Assembly: GCA_947627365.1 (NCBI GenBank)
Contig: CANQVT010000001.1
Location: 62,001-126,000, forward strand
Source of the DNA: an uncultured Lachnospiraceae bacterium
GTDB lineage: Bacteria > Bacillota > Clostridia > Lachnospirales > Lachnospiraceae
Direction of reading: 5' to 3'
Length of the DNA stretch: 64,000 nt
Both the position numbers and the translations under genes were made by a program. The first letter of the stretch is position 1. Each line of letters opens with the position of its first letter. The notes beneath the pieces were generated by a model, which did no database searches, was not told the DNA's origin, and saw only the letters and a list, made by a program, of their open reading frames with translations. Shown here piece after piece: positions 1 through 8,264 of this stretch.

Positions 1-1114
1 GCGCGTCAAGCACCAGCAGATCGTGCCCCATATGCTCGATAGCCGCGGGCTGCTTGAAGTATCCGTTCATGCTTCCGTTGCCGCCGAAGCAGTACAGCAT
101 CCTGCCCTGGTCGTCATACGCGAAAAGTCTGCCGCGCATCCGGTCAAGGCCGATATACACGTCGTTGTCCATCGCCGTGATATCTGTGAAAAGCGAAGGT
201 CCCGAGTAGCCGCCGCCCGACCCGATATACAGATCGCCCGCCACCGGCCATTCGCCGTTGCGCACGAGGATATCGCTCCCGAGCATATTCAGCCTGCGGA
301 TCGGCGTCGCCGAGCCTGCGTCGACCTCCTCCTCGCTCACGTTCGAGGTGCAGGCGTAGATGAAGCCCTCGTAATCCATATAGATATTGTCGTACTCCGT
401 GGGGACGAAGTTCTCCATCTTCGCCCTCTGCTCCTGTGTCGCCAGGCGCTTCCAGATATAGTCGATCCAGTCGTAGGTGACGGGCGTCGCGCCGATGTAG
501 CCGGCAAACGTGCCGTCGTTCTCGTATTTGAGCAGGCCCTTGTTGACGTTGGTCGCGATGCAGTAGACCCTGCCCGCCGTATCGACCGCAAGCTTCGTCG
601 GGATAAAGCTGATCGACTGATCGAAGGTCACGTCGTCCGGCTTCGTGAATTCCATGATATAGTTGGCGTCCATGTCCAGCTTCACCACACGGTTGTTGTT
701 CATATCCGCCACATACATACAGCCGTCCTCGCCGATCGCCACATCCGTCGGGGAGTTGAAGGACTTCACGTCCGTATCGCCCTGGATGCTGTCGATCTGG
801 CGCACAAGCCTGATCGTATCTGTATCGTCTCTCTCAAACTCGAGGATGCGGTTGTTGCCCGTGTCGCACACATAGATGTATTTTCCCGACACAAACATCC
901 CCTGCGGCGAGCTCAGCTTCACGTCCAGACCGAGCTCCTCCGACGTAAGCACATCTACCGTCTCGTAGGCGTCCGGCGAATACTGTACGTCGCCCCAGTA
1001 ATCATAGCAGTAGGTATATCCCTTCTCCGCATGAGCCGTCATTCCCATCGCGCCAAGCGCGAACACCGCCGCGCCGAGCACCGGCCCTAAGACCTTTTTC
1101 GTCCTTCTTCTCAT
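1..1114 (-). CDS. NHL-repeat beta-propeller secreted protein (3' end cut by window edge)
   Basis: The frame opens at an ATG at 1114 after a GAGGTG ribosome site and runs off the left edge, so 371 codons are visible. The start (MRRRTKKVLG, then a hydrophobic stretch ending AHA-EKG) is a signal peptide. NHL-type repeats follow, for example a VCDTGNNRILEF segment near residue 82 and VADMNNNRVVKLD near residue 135, which implies a beta-propeller outside the cell. It is the last visible gene of the first sugar-transporter operon, 16 bases after a permease. NHL proteins bind or process varied ligands; a role in handling the imported glycan is inference. The + strand open frame here is a shadow. Confidence 0.8.
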   Translation of the reverse strand, partial: MRRRTKKVLGPVLGAAVFALGAMGMTAHAEKGYTYCYDYWGDVQYSPDAYETVDVLTSEELGLDVKLSSPQGMFVSGKYIYVCDTGNNRILEFERDDTDTIRLVRQIDSIQGDTDVKSFNSPTDVAIGEDGCMYVADMNNNRVVKLDMDANYIMEFTKPDDVTFDQSISFIPTKLAVDTAGRVYCIATNVNKGLLKYENDGTFAGYIGATPVTYDWIDYIWKRLATQEQRAKMENFVPTEYDNIYMDYEGFIYACTSNVSEEEVDAGSATPIRRLNMLGSDILVRNGEWPVAGDLYIGSGGGYSGPSLFTDITAMDNDVYIGLDRMRGRLFAYDDQGRMLYCFGGNGSMNGYFKQPAAIEHMGHDLLVLDA

Positions 1115-1130
1115 ATGACACCTCGCCAAA

Positions 1131-2036
1131 TTAATCCTTCAAGCCGGAGCTTGCCATCGTCTCCAGGATCTGACTCTCGGAGAGTACAAAAATCAGGATC
1201 GGAACGATCATGACGACCACGAGCACTGCCGCGGCCTGCCCGGTCCTCGCGATACCGCCGCTCTGGATCTGCTGCAGCGCGTACACGAGCGTCTTGCGCT
1301 CCTCCGAATAGATAAAGGTCGCCGCCTTGTTGTTCCAGAGTGCCTGTACCTGGAAAATAATCAGCGTCATCCATGCGGGCTTTACGTTCGGCATCACGAT
1401 CCGCGAGAATACTCTCCACTCGCTCGCTCCGTCGATCTTCGCCGCCTCGATCAGCGCCGTCGGAAGTCCCTCCATGAACTGCTTCATCAGGAAAAGCCCG
1501 ATCGGCGACGCGAACGCCGGAATGATGATCGCCCAGTAGGTATCGACCCAGCCCAGCGCGTTGATAATCAGATAGTTCGGGATCGCCGTGACGTATCCGC
1601 TGAACATGATCGCCACGGTAACCAGCTTGAAAAATGTATTTCCGCCGGGAAAATCATATTTCGCCAGCACGAACGCGCCCATCGAAGCCACGATCAGATG
1701 CCCGACCGTGCCGACAAAGGTGATAAACACCGTATTGAACAGGTAGCGGGAGAACGTCACCCAGGATTTCCCCATCGTCACGAACAGATCCGAGAAGTTG
1801 TCGAGCGTCGGATTGATCGCGAAGATCTTCGGCGGGAACATGAACAGTTCATCCAGAGGCTTCAGCGCGCTGTTCACGGCGTACACGATCGGGAATACCA
1901 TCAGGCCTCCCATGAACGCCAGGAACAGGTACAGCGCCAGGTCTCCGAAAATGGAACGGTTCGGCTTTCTCCTCCGGATCAGCTTCTTGTGATATACGGT
2001 CTCTTTTTCTTTTTTCTTCACTTTGACTTTGCTCAT
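1131..2036 (-). CDS. carbohydrate ABC transporter permease, MalG type
   Basis: This 301-residue inner-membrane protein has six predicted hydrophobic segments and the EAA loop that docks the ATPase (EAAKIDGASEWRVF, then IVMPNVKP). It belongs to the MalG/binding-protein-dependent transport family, which forms the second half of a sugar import channel. A basic N-terminus (KVKVKKKEKE) precedes the first membrane segment. The start lies 1 base after the stop of the MalF-type permease, so translation is probably coupled. No ATPase gene is nearby; a shared MsmX-type ATPase elsewhere is the usual arrangement in Firmicutes. The substrate is not determined. Confidence 0.93.
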   Translation of the reverse strand: MSKVKVKKKEKETVYHKKLIRRRKPNRSIFGDLALYLFLAFMGGLMVFPIVYAVNSALKPLDELFMFPPKIFAINPTLDNFSDLFVTMGKSWVTFSRYLFNTVFITFVGTVGHLIVASMGAFVLAKYDFPGGNTFFKLVTVAIMFSGYVTAIPNYLIINALGWVDTYWAIIIPAFASPIGLFLMKQFMEGLPTALIEAAKIDGASEWRVFSRIVMPNVKPAWMTLIIFQVQALWNNKAATFIYSEERKTLVYALQQIQSGGIARTGQAAAVLVVVMIVPILIFVLSESQILETMASSGLKD

Positions 2037-2037
2037 A

Positions 2038-2982
2038 TCAGGTCCCTACTCTTCTCAACATACTCTGGATCGCCTTGTTGCATAAGATCATGATCAGGAA
2101 CAGCAAGGTAGCGATCGCCGACGCGTAGCCCATCTCAAATCTCGAATAGCCGTAGTCGAACAGGTGTGTCACGACCGTGCGGGCCGCATAGTCCGTGCTC
2201 GGGTAGCCGCAGAGCGCCATCGTGACGTCGCACACGCCGAACGCCTGCGTGATCGACATGACGGCTCCGAACATCAGCATCGGCTTCATGTTCGGAAGCG
2301 TGATGTACCAGAGCTCCTGCCAGCGGTTCTTGACGCCGTCCATGTAGCCCGCCTCAAACTGGGTCCGGTCCACGCCCTGCAGACCTGCTACAAAGGAGAG
2401 GAAGCCCGTGCCCAGGCTCATCCACAAAATGACAAGCATACAGACCGGAAGCATGTATTTCGGATTGATAAACCACAGGATCGGCTCGTTTATGATACCG
2501 GCGTTCATCAGAAACGCGTTCACATAGCCGTATGCGTCGCCGCGGAAGAACACCGAGAAGATCACGTACAGGTTGCCCGCGATCGAGGGGGCGTAGAAGA
2601 TGACCACCACGACGCTCCTGATCCAGCGCGGCAGCTCATTGATCAGCCACGCGAACAGGAAGGACATGATATAGCCCAGCGGACCGGTGATGACGGCGAT
2701 CAGAAACGTATTCTTGATACTGACCAGGAAGATATCGTCCTCCAGGATCAGGCTGATATAGTTCTGCAGGCCGATGAACCTCGGACTTTCCAGAATGTTG
2801 TAATAGGTAAAGCTGAAAAAGATCGAAGTGATCACCGGAAGTATGTAAAACATGGTGAACAGTATGGCGTAGGGCGCTAAAAACAGATAGCACATCTTGT
2901 TGCGCTTCGCCTTCTTCCAGGCCACGCCCGCCTTATACTTCTGCAGCGTGAAATACTTTTTTAAATACCCTTTCTCTTTCAT
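2038..2982 (-). CDS. carbohydrate ABC transporter permease, MalF type
   Basis: A 314-residue sugar permease with a cytoplasmic basic N-terminus, a first membrane segment beginning near YLFLAPYAILF, and an EAA-like loop (FEAGYMDGVKNRWQEL, then ITLPNMKP). It pairs with the MalG-type protein just downstream. I chose the ATG at 2982 (MKEKGYLKKYF), preceded by AAAGGA; an in-frame ATG at 3030 has no clear ribosome site. It follows the anchored solute-binding protein by about 100 bases, a spacer that can fold into GC-rich hairpins, a common way to lower permease expression relative to the binding protein. Confidence 0.93.
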   Translation of the reverse strand: MKEKGYLKKYFTLQKYKAGVAWKKAKRNKMCYLFLAPYAILFTMFYILPVITSIFFSFTYYNILESPRFIGLQNYISLILEDDIFLVSIKNTFLIAVITGPLGYIMSFLFAWLINELPRWIRSVVVVIFYAPSIAGNLYVIFSVFFRGDAYGYVNAFLMNAGIINEPILWFINPKYMLPVCMLVILWMSLGTGFLSFVAGLQGVDRTQFEAGYMDGVKNRWQELWYITLPNMKPMLMFGAVMSITQAFGVCDVTMALCGYPSTDYAARTVVTHLFDYGYSRFEMGYASAIATLLFLIMILCNKAIQSMLRRVGT

Positions 2983-3084
2983 TTCCTGTCTGTTCCTTTC
3001 CCATATCGCTTCGCGATGGCGTTTCTGCACAGCTGCATCTGACCTGCGGCTGCAGCGGCCGCCTGTGCGGATTCTATGTTATGC

Positions 3085-6033
3085 TCACTGCGTCGGCAGT
3101 CCGAACTCGATGCGCTTCTTCGTGATCTCCTCGTCGATCGTGATCGAGTAGTCGATGATGGTCTCGCGCGGGTCGTCCTTATCGTTGATGACCTTGCGGA
3201 TCGCGTTGGTGATATGACGCCCCGTGTAGTAGCCGCCGGGCACCTCGCGGATTCCCTTCGTCTGTTCCCACTGCGCGGTGAGCACCTCGATGTCGTCCGC
3301 GCTCCAGGCAAGCTTCGAGAACGCGTCCTTGTTCGCCGTAGCATAACGGGCGGAGGAACCGAGCAAAGCCTCGATCTCACGGCCGAAGCGCACCTGCGTC
3401 TCCGTGTCCGCCCACCATTTCATGAACTCCCAGGAATTGTTCCGCAGCTGTTCGTTCTCGGTCTTGATCATCATGGTCGCGTTGCCCGTGATCATATCCG
3501 AGCGGTCGATGTAGGTGTTTCCGTTCTCGTCCGTCCGCTCCGTGCCGGGTATGAGTGTGAAATCCCACAGGCCGCGGATCTCGGGGGCGGATACCATCAG
3601 CGTATTGTAGCTGGAATACGCCATGACGCCGATCGGCATCTCGCCGGAACGGAATCTGCTCACAAAGTCATAGATCGTCGGTATTCCGTAATCGTTGAAA
3701 TATCTTGTGTAATCGTCGAACGCCTCCACGCCCGCCTCGTCGTTCACGGTCGTCATCGTGCCGGCCTCATTATAGAGGTCGCCGCCGTACTGGAACAGCA
3801 GGCTGAAGTACATCGAGAGATCCGGCGCGGTCGACGCGACCGCCGTGCTCGGCGTGGCCGTAGTGCTGCTGCCCGCCGCCGTCGGAAGCGCTACCGACAT
3901 GTTGTTGCCCTGGATGGTCGGGAGCATCTCGATCAGCTCCTTCCAGGTGTTCGGCACCTCGAGCTCGAGATCCTGCAGGACGTCCTTCCGGTAGAACATG
4001 ACGTTGAAGGTCTGCGTCTCCGGTATCGCGTAAATATGCTCATCCAGCCGGTACTGGTCGTAGGAGCTGGACTCATAGTGCGTAAGCACCTCATCGAGAT
4101 CTTCGAACTGCGACAGGTCCTCGACCGCGTTTCGCAGCGCGTAATTGACCGGCTGATCCGCGCCGACAGAGAGCACCACGTTCGGTCCCCTGCCCGCAAC
4201 GACCGCGTTCAGCAGCGCGTCCGGCGCTACGACCTCCACGTTCACCTTGATCCCGCTGTCCGGGGTGAAAGTATCGTCGACCATCGACTTGAGGATCGTG
4301 CCCTGGTCGCGCCCGGTGAGCACCCACACCTTGACGACGTCGTCCGTGTCCTCGTAGACGTCGCCGACCGCGTCGTAGTCTACCACGAAGGAAGCCACAA
4401 ACGACTTGACCTCGTGCCAGGCCTTCGCGAAGATCGTCTCCGTATCCTTCGGGGGCTTCGCGTTCTCGCCCGTGATCACCAGATAGTCGATGTCGAGCAT
4501 CGTGGTGCTCATATTCAGGGAAGCCGTGCCGAGAGCCGTGATGTTGTCCCGAAACGTCGTGAACTCAAGCGTGATCTGCTGAGGCTTCTTCACGAAGCGC
4601 TCCAGCTGCTGGGCCACCGTCTGGGCCGACGCGATGTTGTCCGCCTTCTGTCCGCTGTAGGCGACCATGTCGTCCACGATCTTGTACAGGCGCTTCGACT
4701 CCAGATCCATCGCCTGCATGACTTCCGGGTATACCTGATGGATATTGTAATCCCTGTACTTGTCGGGCGTCGCGCCGGTGTATACAAGGATCCTTCTGTA
4801 GATCTGGTTCAGCCGGAAGATCGAATCCTCCAGCTCCTCGAGGATCGCGCCCGCTCCGCCGAGCGTCGCCTCGAGACGGATCGTGTGCGTGCCCGCCGTG
4901 AGGTAGAATCTGTACGGCACGCCCGCCTCGTCGGCCAGCTGCATGCAATTCCAGCTGTTGCTGTAATCGAAGAAGATGCCCTTCATCTCCTCAAACGGGA
5001 TCTCCCCGTCTATGTACACCGTTCTGCCGGATACGCTTCCGCGCGAGTAATTCTGACGGCCCTTCACCATGATGTTGTAGTAGCCGTCCTCCGGCACCTC
5101 GAATTCCCATTCAACCCACTGGCCCGGGCTTCTCCAGGCCTCGCCGCCCACATAGTTCAGGACGGTCTTCGTCACGCTGTTCGGCTGTGTCGACGGCGAC
5201 GAGCGGTCGTACTTCGCGTAGAGCGACGACTCCGAGCGGTAGGTCGAATCCTCGCCCTGCACGACCTGGACATAATCCAGCCCCTCATCCGTCGCCGCGG
5301 AAGCGGGCTGCGCCGCCAGGTACTCCTCGTAGGAGTCCATGCTCTTCACCGCCGTGAGCGCCAGCTTCTTCAAAGCTACCGGCTCATTCTCGGCCTCAAG
5401 CGTGATCTCATTTTTTCCCTTTTCCATATAGAAGAGATACGGCTCCGTGATATAGCCCATATCATCCCTGAAATACGCGCCCTGCCACTCGTAGGACTCC
5501 ACCTGCGTCGGGCGGATCTGATTCCCCTGATTGTCCGTGCGCACCTCGCCGCCGTCGTGCCAGATCCTCGTGAACGCGATGTTCTTCGCGTCCTCAAAAG
5601 GAAGCTCGCCGTTCACATAGATCGCGCGCTCCACCGCGACGCCCCTCGACTCAGGCGCGAAATACTCCATGTACAGATTGTAGAAACCGCTCTCGGGAAC
5701 CTCCGCCTCCCAGGTCACCGTGGAATCCGCGCCTGTGTAAAGCGCTTTCTCGGCGCCCTCGTAATCCTCGCGCTCCTCCACGTCCCCCTCCGACTTGCAG
5801 GAAAACAGATCGATCTCCACATCCTCGCCCGGATAGACGGCGTCCGCATGCTGCGCCAGATACTTCGTATAAGTGCCCTCACGCTCCATGCCCGCAACGT
5901 CGCTGGAGAGGTCATAGCCTTCATATTTGTCGGTAAAATCCTGGCTTCTGTCCCGCAACAGCACAAAAACAACTATGGCTATTGCCAGTATGACCGCTGC
6001 GCCCGCAATGATTTTTTTAGCAGTTTTTCCCAT
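3085..6033 (-). CDS. membrane-anchored extracellular solute-binding protein with N-terminal carbohydrate-binding-like modules
   Basis: At 982 residues this is about twice the length of a normal solute-binding protein. It starts with one hydrophobic segment (about residues 6-27) and no lipobox cysteine, so it is probably held by an uncleaved anchor. Two beta-sandwich-like modules follow, recognisable as related repeats (YNLYMEYFAPESRGVAVERA near 120 and YNIMVKGRQNYSRGSVSGRT near 325, each followed by a [YI]xNGELPFE-type strand). From about residue 560 the sequence is a MalE-like periplasmic-binding fold (GRDQGTILKSM, ending IEFGLPTQ). The ATG at 6033 has GGAGG eight bases upstream; an earlier ATG at 6066 does not. 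It heads the operon with both permeases and the NHL protein. A role in capturing an oligosaccharide is inferred. Confidence 0.88.
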   Translation of the reverse strand: MGKTAKKIIAGAAVILAIAIVVFVLLRDRSQDFTDKYEGYDLSSDVAGMEREGTYTKYLAQHADAVYPGEDVEIDLFSCKSEGDVEEREDYEGAEKALYTGADSTVTWEAEVPESGFYNLYMEYFAPESRGVAVERAIYVNGELPFEDAKNIAFTRIWHDGGEVRTDNQGNQIRPTQVESYEWQGAYFRDDMGYITEPYLFYMEKGKNEITLEAENEPVALKKLALTAVKSMDSYEEYLAAQPASAATDEGLDYVQVVQGEDSTYRSESSLYAKYDRSSPSTQPNSVTKTVLNYVGGEAWRSPGQWVEWEFEVPEDGYYNIMVKGRQNYSRGSVSGRTVYIDGEIPFEEMKGIFFDYSNSWNCMQLADEAGVPYRFYLTAGTHTIRLEATLGGAGAILEELEDSIFRLNQIYRRILVYTGATPDKYRDYNIHQVYPEVMQAMDLESKRLYKIVDDMVAYSGQKADNIASAQTVAQQLERFVKKPQQITLEFTTFRDNITALGTASLNMSTTMLDIDYLVITGENAKPPKDTETIFAKAWHEVKSFVASFVVDYDAVGDVYEDTDDVVKVWVLTGRDQGTILKSMVDDTFTPDSGIKVNVEVVAPDALLNAVVAGRGPNVVLSVGADQPVNYALRNAVEDLSQFEDLDEVLTHYESSSYDQYRLDEHIYAIPETQTFNVMFYRKDVLQDLELEVPNTWKELIEMLPTIQGNNMSVALPTAAGSSTTATPSTAVASTAPDLSMYFSLLFQYGGDLYNEAGTMTTVNDEAGVEAFDDYTRYFNDYGIPTIYDFVSRFRSGEMPIGVMAYSSYNTLMVSAPEIRGLWDFTLIPGTERTDENGNTYIDRSDMITGNATMMIKTENEQLRNNSWEFMKWWADTETQVRFGREIEALLGSSARYATANKDAFSKLAWSADDIEVLTAQWEQTKGIREVPGGYYTGRHITNAIRKVINDKDDPRETIIDYSITIDEEITKKRIEFGLPTQ

Positions 6034-6109
6034 GTGTTTCCTCCAGATATCCAAGCGCTCTCGCATTTTTTCACATACAATGCGCCAAAATTCTATCCAA
6101 TCAAGTAAT

Positions 6110-6140
6110 ATTATACAATTTCAAAATGCTATTGACTATT
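6110..6140 (-). promoter_or_regulatory. candidate sigma-A promoter for the anchored solute-binding protein operon
   Basis: On the minus strand a perfect TATAAT lies at 6110-6115 in a very AT-rich stretch about 80 bases upstream of the start at 6033. The sequence 17 bases further upstream (TAGTCA) is a weak -35, so an activator may be needed. The promoter lies between this gene and the terminator of the preceding operon, consistent with separate transcription. Confidence 0.5.
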
Positions 6141-6207
6141 CGATTATTGCTATTATTTGATTAAATATTGCGACTGAAAATCTATTTTTCATCGGTCTGA
6201 AAACAAC

Positions 6208-6238
6208 AAAAAAAGGAACAGACCTTTCGATCTGTTCC
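6208..6238 (-). terminator. rho-independent terminator after the LplC-type permease
   Basis: An 8-bp perfect stem (GGAACAGA at 6215-6222 with TCTGTTCC at 6231-6238) with an 8-base loop is followed on the minus strand by seven T residues (6208-6214). It lies downstream of the permease ending at 6292 and separates the two transporter operons. Confidence 0.92.
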
Positions 6239-6291
6239 GAAACGACAAACAGTCGTTCTTTCTATTGCAGGTAACGCTCAGCCAAAAGCCG

Positions 6292-7191
6292 TCACTCCTT
6301 TACGCCGCCGATCGTCAGGCCCGTCACGAAATATCTCTGCAGGAACGGGTACAGGCAGATGATCGGAAGCATGGTGACCACCGTCGCCGCCGCGCGCACC
6401 GACACCGGCGTAACCGTAGCCGCCTGGCCCGCGCTCGCCATATTGGTGGCGCTGCCGCTCTGCTGCATGACCGAAGAGAGCAGCTTCATCAGCTCGTACT
6501 GCAGCGTGGTGTACTCCGGCTTCATGCGGTTGTAGATCATCGCGTCGAACCAGGAGTTCCACTGACCGACTGCCACGAACAGCGCTACCGTCGCGTAGAC
6601 CGGCTTACACAGCGGGGAAATGATCCGCGTGAAAATCTTGAAATCCCCCGCGCCGTCGATCTGCGCGGATTCCGCCAGCGATTCCGGCAGACCCTCCATG
6701 TACGTTCGCAAAACCAGCATGTTGAACGCGCTGATCATACCCGGGATGACATACACCCAGAAGGAGTTCGTGAGTCCGAGGCTTCTGTACACGAGCAGCA
6801 CCGGGATCAGGCCGCCGTTCACATACATGGTCAGCACCCAGAACAGCGAGAGCTGCGAGCGGAAGAGGAAACGCTTCCGGCTGACAATGTACGCGAGCAG
6901 CGCGTTCGCCACCAGAGCCAGCAGCGTTCCGATCACGGTACGCGCCACGCTGATGTACGCGCCGGTGAGCATGTTCTGCTGATGCAGCACCGTGTCATAG
7001 TTCTTCAGCACAAATTTCCGCGGCCACAGATGGATTCCGCCGCGCACGGCATCCACGCCATCGTTAAAGGAGATCGCCACTGTATTTAACACCGGATACA
7101 GCGTAATGACCACAAACGCGATCATAAACAGCGTATTGCAGACCACAAATACTTTATCCGGCCATTTTGTCTTCATTTTTGTCCTTTTCAT
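6292..7191 (-). CDS. carbohydrate ABC transporter permease, LplC/YtcP type
   Basis: A 299-residue permease with six hydrophobic segments and an EAA loop (ESLAESAQIDGAGDFKIF, then ISPLCKP). The ending GLTIGGVKE is characteristic of the LplC/YtcP branch, which partners LplB-like permeases for polysaccharide-derived oligosaccharides. An AAGGGGG ribosome site precedes the ATG, and the gene starts 12 bases after the LplB-type permease. It closes the second transporter operon, directly before a strong terminator. No ATPase gene is adjacent. Confidence 0.93.
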   Translation of the reverse strand: MKRTKMKTKWPDKVFVVCNTLFMIAFVVITLYPVLNTVAISFNDGVDAVRGGIHLWPRKFVLKNYDTVLHQQNMLTGAYISVARTVIGTLLALVANALLAYIVSRKRFLFRSQLSLFWVLTMYVNGGLIPVLLVYRSLGLTNSFWVYVIPGMISAFNMLVLRTYMEGLPESLAESAQIDGAGDFKIFTRIISPLCKPVYATVALFVAVGQWNSWFDAMIYNRMKPEYTTLQYELMKLLSSVMQQSGSATNMASAGQAATVTPVSVRAAATVVTMLPIICLYPFLQRYFVTGLTIGGVKE

Positions 7192-7203
7192 GCCGACACC
7201 CCC

Positions 7204-8145
7204 TTAGAACAGACGCTGCTCACCGGACCGCTTCGCGACCTGGTTTGCTATCACGATAAGAATGATTGCGACGACGCTCTTGAAGATACCTGCCGCCGTA
7301 CCGAGCGAGTAGTCGTTCTGACTGATGCCCCAGGTCAGCACGTAGATATCGATGGTCTCGGAAACCTTCTTCACAAGGCCGTTGCCCAGCAGGTACTGAA
7401 CCTCGAAGCCCGCGTTCAGGACGTTTCCGATGTTCATCAGAAGCAGGATCATGATCGTCGGCTTGATGCTCGGCAGCGTGATGTTCTTGATCTTCGCAAA
7501 GCGGCCGGCGCCGTCGATGGCCGCCGCCTCGTACAGGCTCGGATCGATGGACGTGATCGCCGCCAGATAGATGATCGCGTTCCATCCTGTCTCCTTCCAG
7601 ACGTTGGCAAAAGCCACGATCGGCCAGAAGTAAGATTTATTCGCAAAGAAATTGACCGCCCGGTCCACGATCCCCAAGTTCATCAGCAGTTCGTTCACGA
7701 CGCCGGAATTCGACAGAGCGTCGTGCAGGATGCCGGTAACGATGATCCAGGAGAGGAAATGCGGCAGGTAGGAGATCGTCTGCACGAGCTTCTTCCCAAA
7801 TCCGAAACGGATCTCATTCAGCAGGATCGCGAACAGGATCGCCATCACGAAGGTCGCGACCAGATTTATGACTCCCATCGCCAGCGTATTCCGGATGACG
7901 CGGAGGAACGTGGCGTCCGAAAACAGGAATCTGAACTTGTCGAGCCCTACGAATTTGGACCCGAGCAAGCCGGTCCTCGGCTTGTAGTTCTCGAAGGCCA
8001 TCAGCCATCCGCCGAGGGGAACATAGTAAAAGATGATACCGTAAATCACAAATATAAGAGAACAGATGATAAGAAACTTCTGCCGTTTTATCTCTTTCCA
8101 GGTAATCGGCACTTTCGCCGCTTTTGTCTTCGCTTTGCGCTTCAT
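7204..8145 (-). CDS. carbohydrate ABC transporter permease, LplB type
   Basis: A 313-residue permease of the LplB/YtcQ-system branch. The N-terminus is strongly basic (MKRKAKTKAAK), the first membrane segment begins at FLIICSLIFVIYG, and the EAA loop reads YEAAAIDGAGRFAKI followed by ITLPSIKP. The C-terminal AKRSGEQRLF tail is typical of this branch. I chose the ATG at 8145, which has GGAGG eight bases upstream; the in-frame ATG at 8187 lies in a hairpin and lacks a ribosome site. It works with the LplC-type permease and the upstream binding protein. Confidence 0.93.
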   Translation of the reverse strand: MKRKAKTKAAKVPITWKEIKRQKFLIICSLIFVIYGIIFYYVPLGGWLMAFENYKPRTGLLGSKFVGLDKFRFLFSDATFLRVIRNTLAMGVINLVATFVMAILFAILLNEIRFGFGKKLVQTISYLPHFLSWIIVTGILHDALSNSGVVNELLMNLGIVDRAVNFFANKSYFWPIVAFANVWKETGWNAIIYLAAITSIDPSLYEAAAIDGAGRFAKIKNITLPSIKPTIMILLLMNIGNVLNAGFEVQYLLGNGLVKKVSETIDIYVLTWGISQNDYSLGTAAGIFKSVVAIILIVIANQVAKRSGEQRLF

Positions 8146-8191
8146 AGCCGGCCTCCTCCCAACAATCGCATTTACCGTTTTCTTCATAAAG

Positions 8192-8227
8192 AGCAGCCAT
8201 AGTCACTTTTCAGCAACCATGGCTGCT
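8192..8227 (-). promoter_or_regulatory. intercistronic stem-loop between binding protein and permease genes
   Basis: AGCAGCCAT at 8192-8200 is the exact reverse complement of ATGGCTGCT at 8219-8227, giving a 9-bp stem with an 18-base loop. It sits between the solute-binding protein stop (8265) and the permease start (8145). There is no T-run, so partial attenuation or 3'-end protection of the binding-protein mRNA is more likely than full termination (inference). Confidence 0.6.
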
Positions 8228-8264
8228 TCTTATAGCTTCACTGTATCAGCCAAAGCGGTATGTC

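Noticed and set aside
2983..3084. GC-rich spacer between the anchored binding protein and MalF-type gene as a full terminator
   Set aside because: Short GCTGCA/TGCAGC and GCGGC/GCCGC stems exist but no T-run follows; at most a weak processing or attenuation site.
3076..6108. A 1010-codon plus-strand open frame opposite the solute-binding protein
   Set aside because: High-GC codon bias leaves the opposite strand open; composition is Arg/Val/Leu-heavy with no family motif, and the minus-strand gene has a clear ribosome site.
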